From the NCBI RefSeq assembly GCF_000300855.1, contig NZ_ALJF01000016.1, forward strand, positions 121,069-185,068: a DNA stretch of 64,000 bases, written 5' to 3'. Source of the stretch: Agrobacterium albertimagni AOL15 (GTDB lineage Bacteria > Pseudomonadota > Alphaproteobacteria > Rhizobiales > Rhizobiaceae). The notes beneath the pieces are model-generated. The model worked only from the letters and a program-made list of their open reading frames with translations, was not told the origin of the DNA and did no database searches. Below are positions 63,832-64,000 of this stretch, piece by piece (within the stretch, counting starts at the first letter, position 1; each line of letters begins with the position of its first letter). The translations under genes were made by a program, and so were the position numbers.

Positions 63832-64000
63832 TCAGGCTCTCGATACGGCAAACCCGGTCTGCGGTTTGGCATCCGGTCCCCTGAGATAGAGCGGCTTCGG
63901 CTTGCCCTGAGCTTTCGCCACTGCCGAAATGCGCGCGACGATCTCGATCGGGTAATGGTCGGGGCCGGTCTCGGCATTCCGGTCGACGACGAGGGCGGAG
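63832..64000 (-). CDS. tsaB: tRNA threonylcarbamoyladenosine biosynthesis protein TsaB, C-terminal part only
   Basis: Only the last 55 codons are in the window; the gene continues beyond 64000. The visible C-terminus has the conserved TsaB end KPLYLRGPDAKPQ, and the rimI gene overlaps or abuts it as usual. TsaB is the non-catalytic partner of TsaD in making t6A37 of tRNA. The stop is TGA at 63834-63832. Confidence 0.85.
   Translation of the reverse strand, partial: SALVVDRNAETGPDHYPIEIVARISAVAKAQGKPKPLYLRGPDAKPQTGFAVSRA

Noticed and set aside
1..64000. CRISPR array, prophage or insertion sequence
   Set aside because: No regularly spaced direct repeats, transposase, integrase or phage genes and no atypical block of base composition were seen.

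Overview
The window reads as one block of chromosome from a fast-growing member of the Rhizobiaceae (Rhizobium/Agrobacterium/Ensifer group). The evidence is high GC with strong codon bias, an frcBCAK-type sugar transporter beside a divergent ROK regulator, the order tsaB-rimI-mur/fur-plsC-miaB-phoH-ybeY-corC-lnt-praR-metK, an Hsp20/DUF1150 pair and two soluble globin-coupled chemoreceptors. I see no insertion sequence, phage, CRISPR array or large foreign island. The genus is inferred from content and gene order, not from a search.

Layout. 1-7.5 kb: 3' part of a nitronate monooxygenase, a secreted DUF1176 protein, tRNA-Thr(CGU), a PRC-barrel protein, fadD behind a LiuR-like operator, pgi, an unrecognised 187-aa protein and an AbrB/MazE-type antitoxin without a toxin. 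7.5-10.6 kb: fructokinase, pyrE, a DUF3096 miniprotein and pyrC. 10.6-14.9 kb: a tight four-gene signalling operon (receiver, cysteine-free periplasmic sulfite-oxidase-fold protein, hybrid kinase, HD-GYP regulator). 15.1-20.7 kb: frcBCAK, divergent frcR and an RbsD/FucU mutarotase. 20.7-24.6 kb: a CRP-like regulator, a Ser/Cys-type proline racemase family enzyme, tRNA-Arg(ACG) and a HAMP histidine kinase. 24.8-32.1 kb: rpmH-rnpA-yidC, an EamA exporter, engB, a FAS1/anti-sigma/ECF sigma cluster and argB. 32.1-42.6 kb: two transporters, a repeat-rich gap, a 39-codon gene, a HAD nucleotidase, an EF-hand protein, a LOG-family protein, dapD, DUF805, dapE, a membrane protein, truA and fmt. 42.7-53.3 kb: def, two globin MCPs, rmuC, ribokinase, a dCache MCP ending in a CheR-binding pentapeptide, a nucleoside hydrolase and Hsp20/DUF1150. 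53.3-64 kb: one long minus-strand run from tsaB down to trmB.

How the genes work together. Core metabolism includes pyrimidine synthesis (pyrE, pyrC), sugar uptake and entry into glycolysis (frc, frk, pgi, rbsK), lysine/diaminopimelate synthesis (dapD, dapE), arginine (argB), and translation and tRNA modification (rpmH, rnpA, fmt, def, truA, trmB, miaB, tsaB, rimI, ybeY). Overlaid on this is dense signalling: three chemoreceptors, two histidine kinases, an HD-GYP c-di-GMP phosphodiesterase, an ECF sigma/anti-sigma pair, PraR, Mur/Fur and a CRP-like factor.

The best candidate for something under-described is the four-gene operon at 10667-14935. It appears to couple a Cys-less molybdopterin-fold periplasmic protein to a phosphorelay with a c-di-GMP output. 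Other points of interest are the near-perfect 22-bp dyad upstream of metK, the RBS-sequestering hairpin at 898-924, the decayed toxin-antitoxin locus near 7.3-7.6 kb and the tandem globin receptors.
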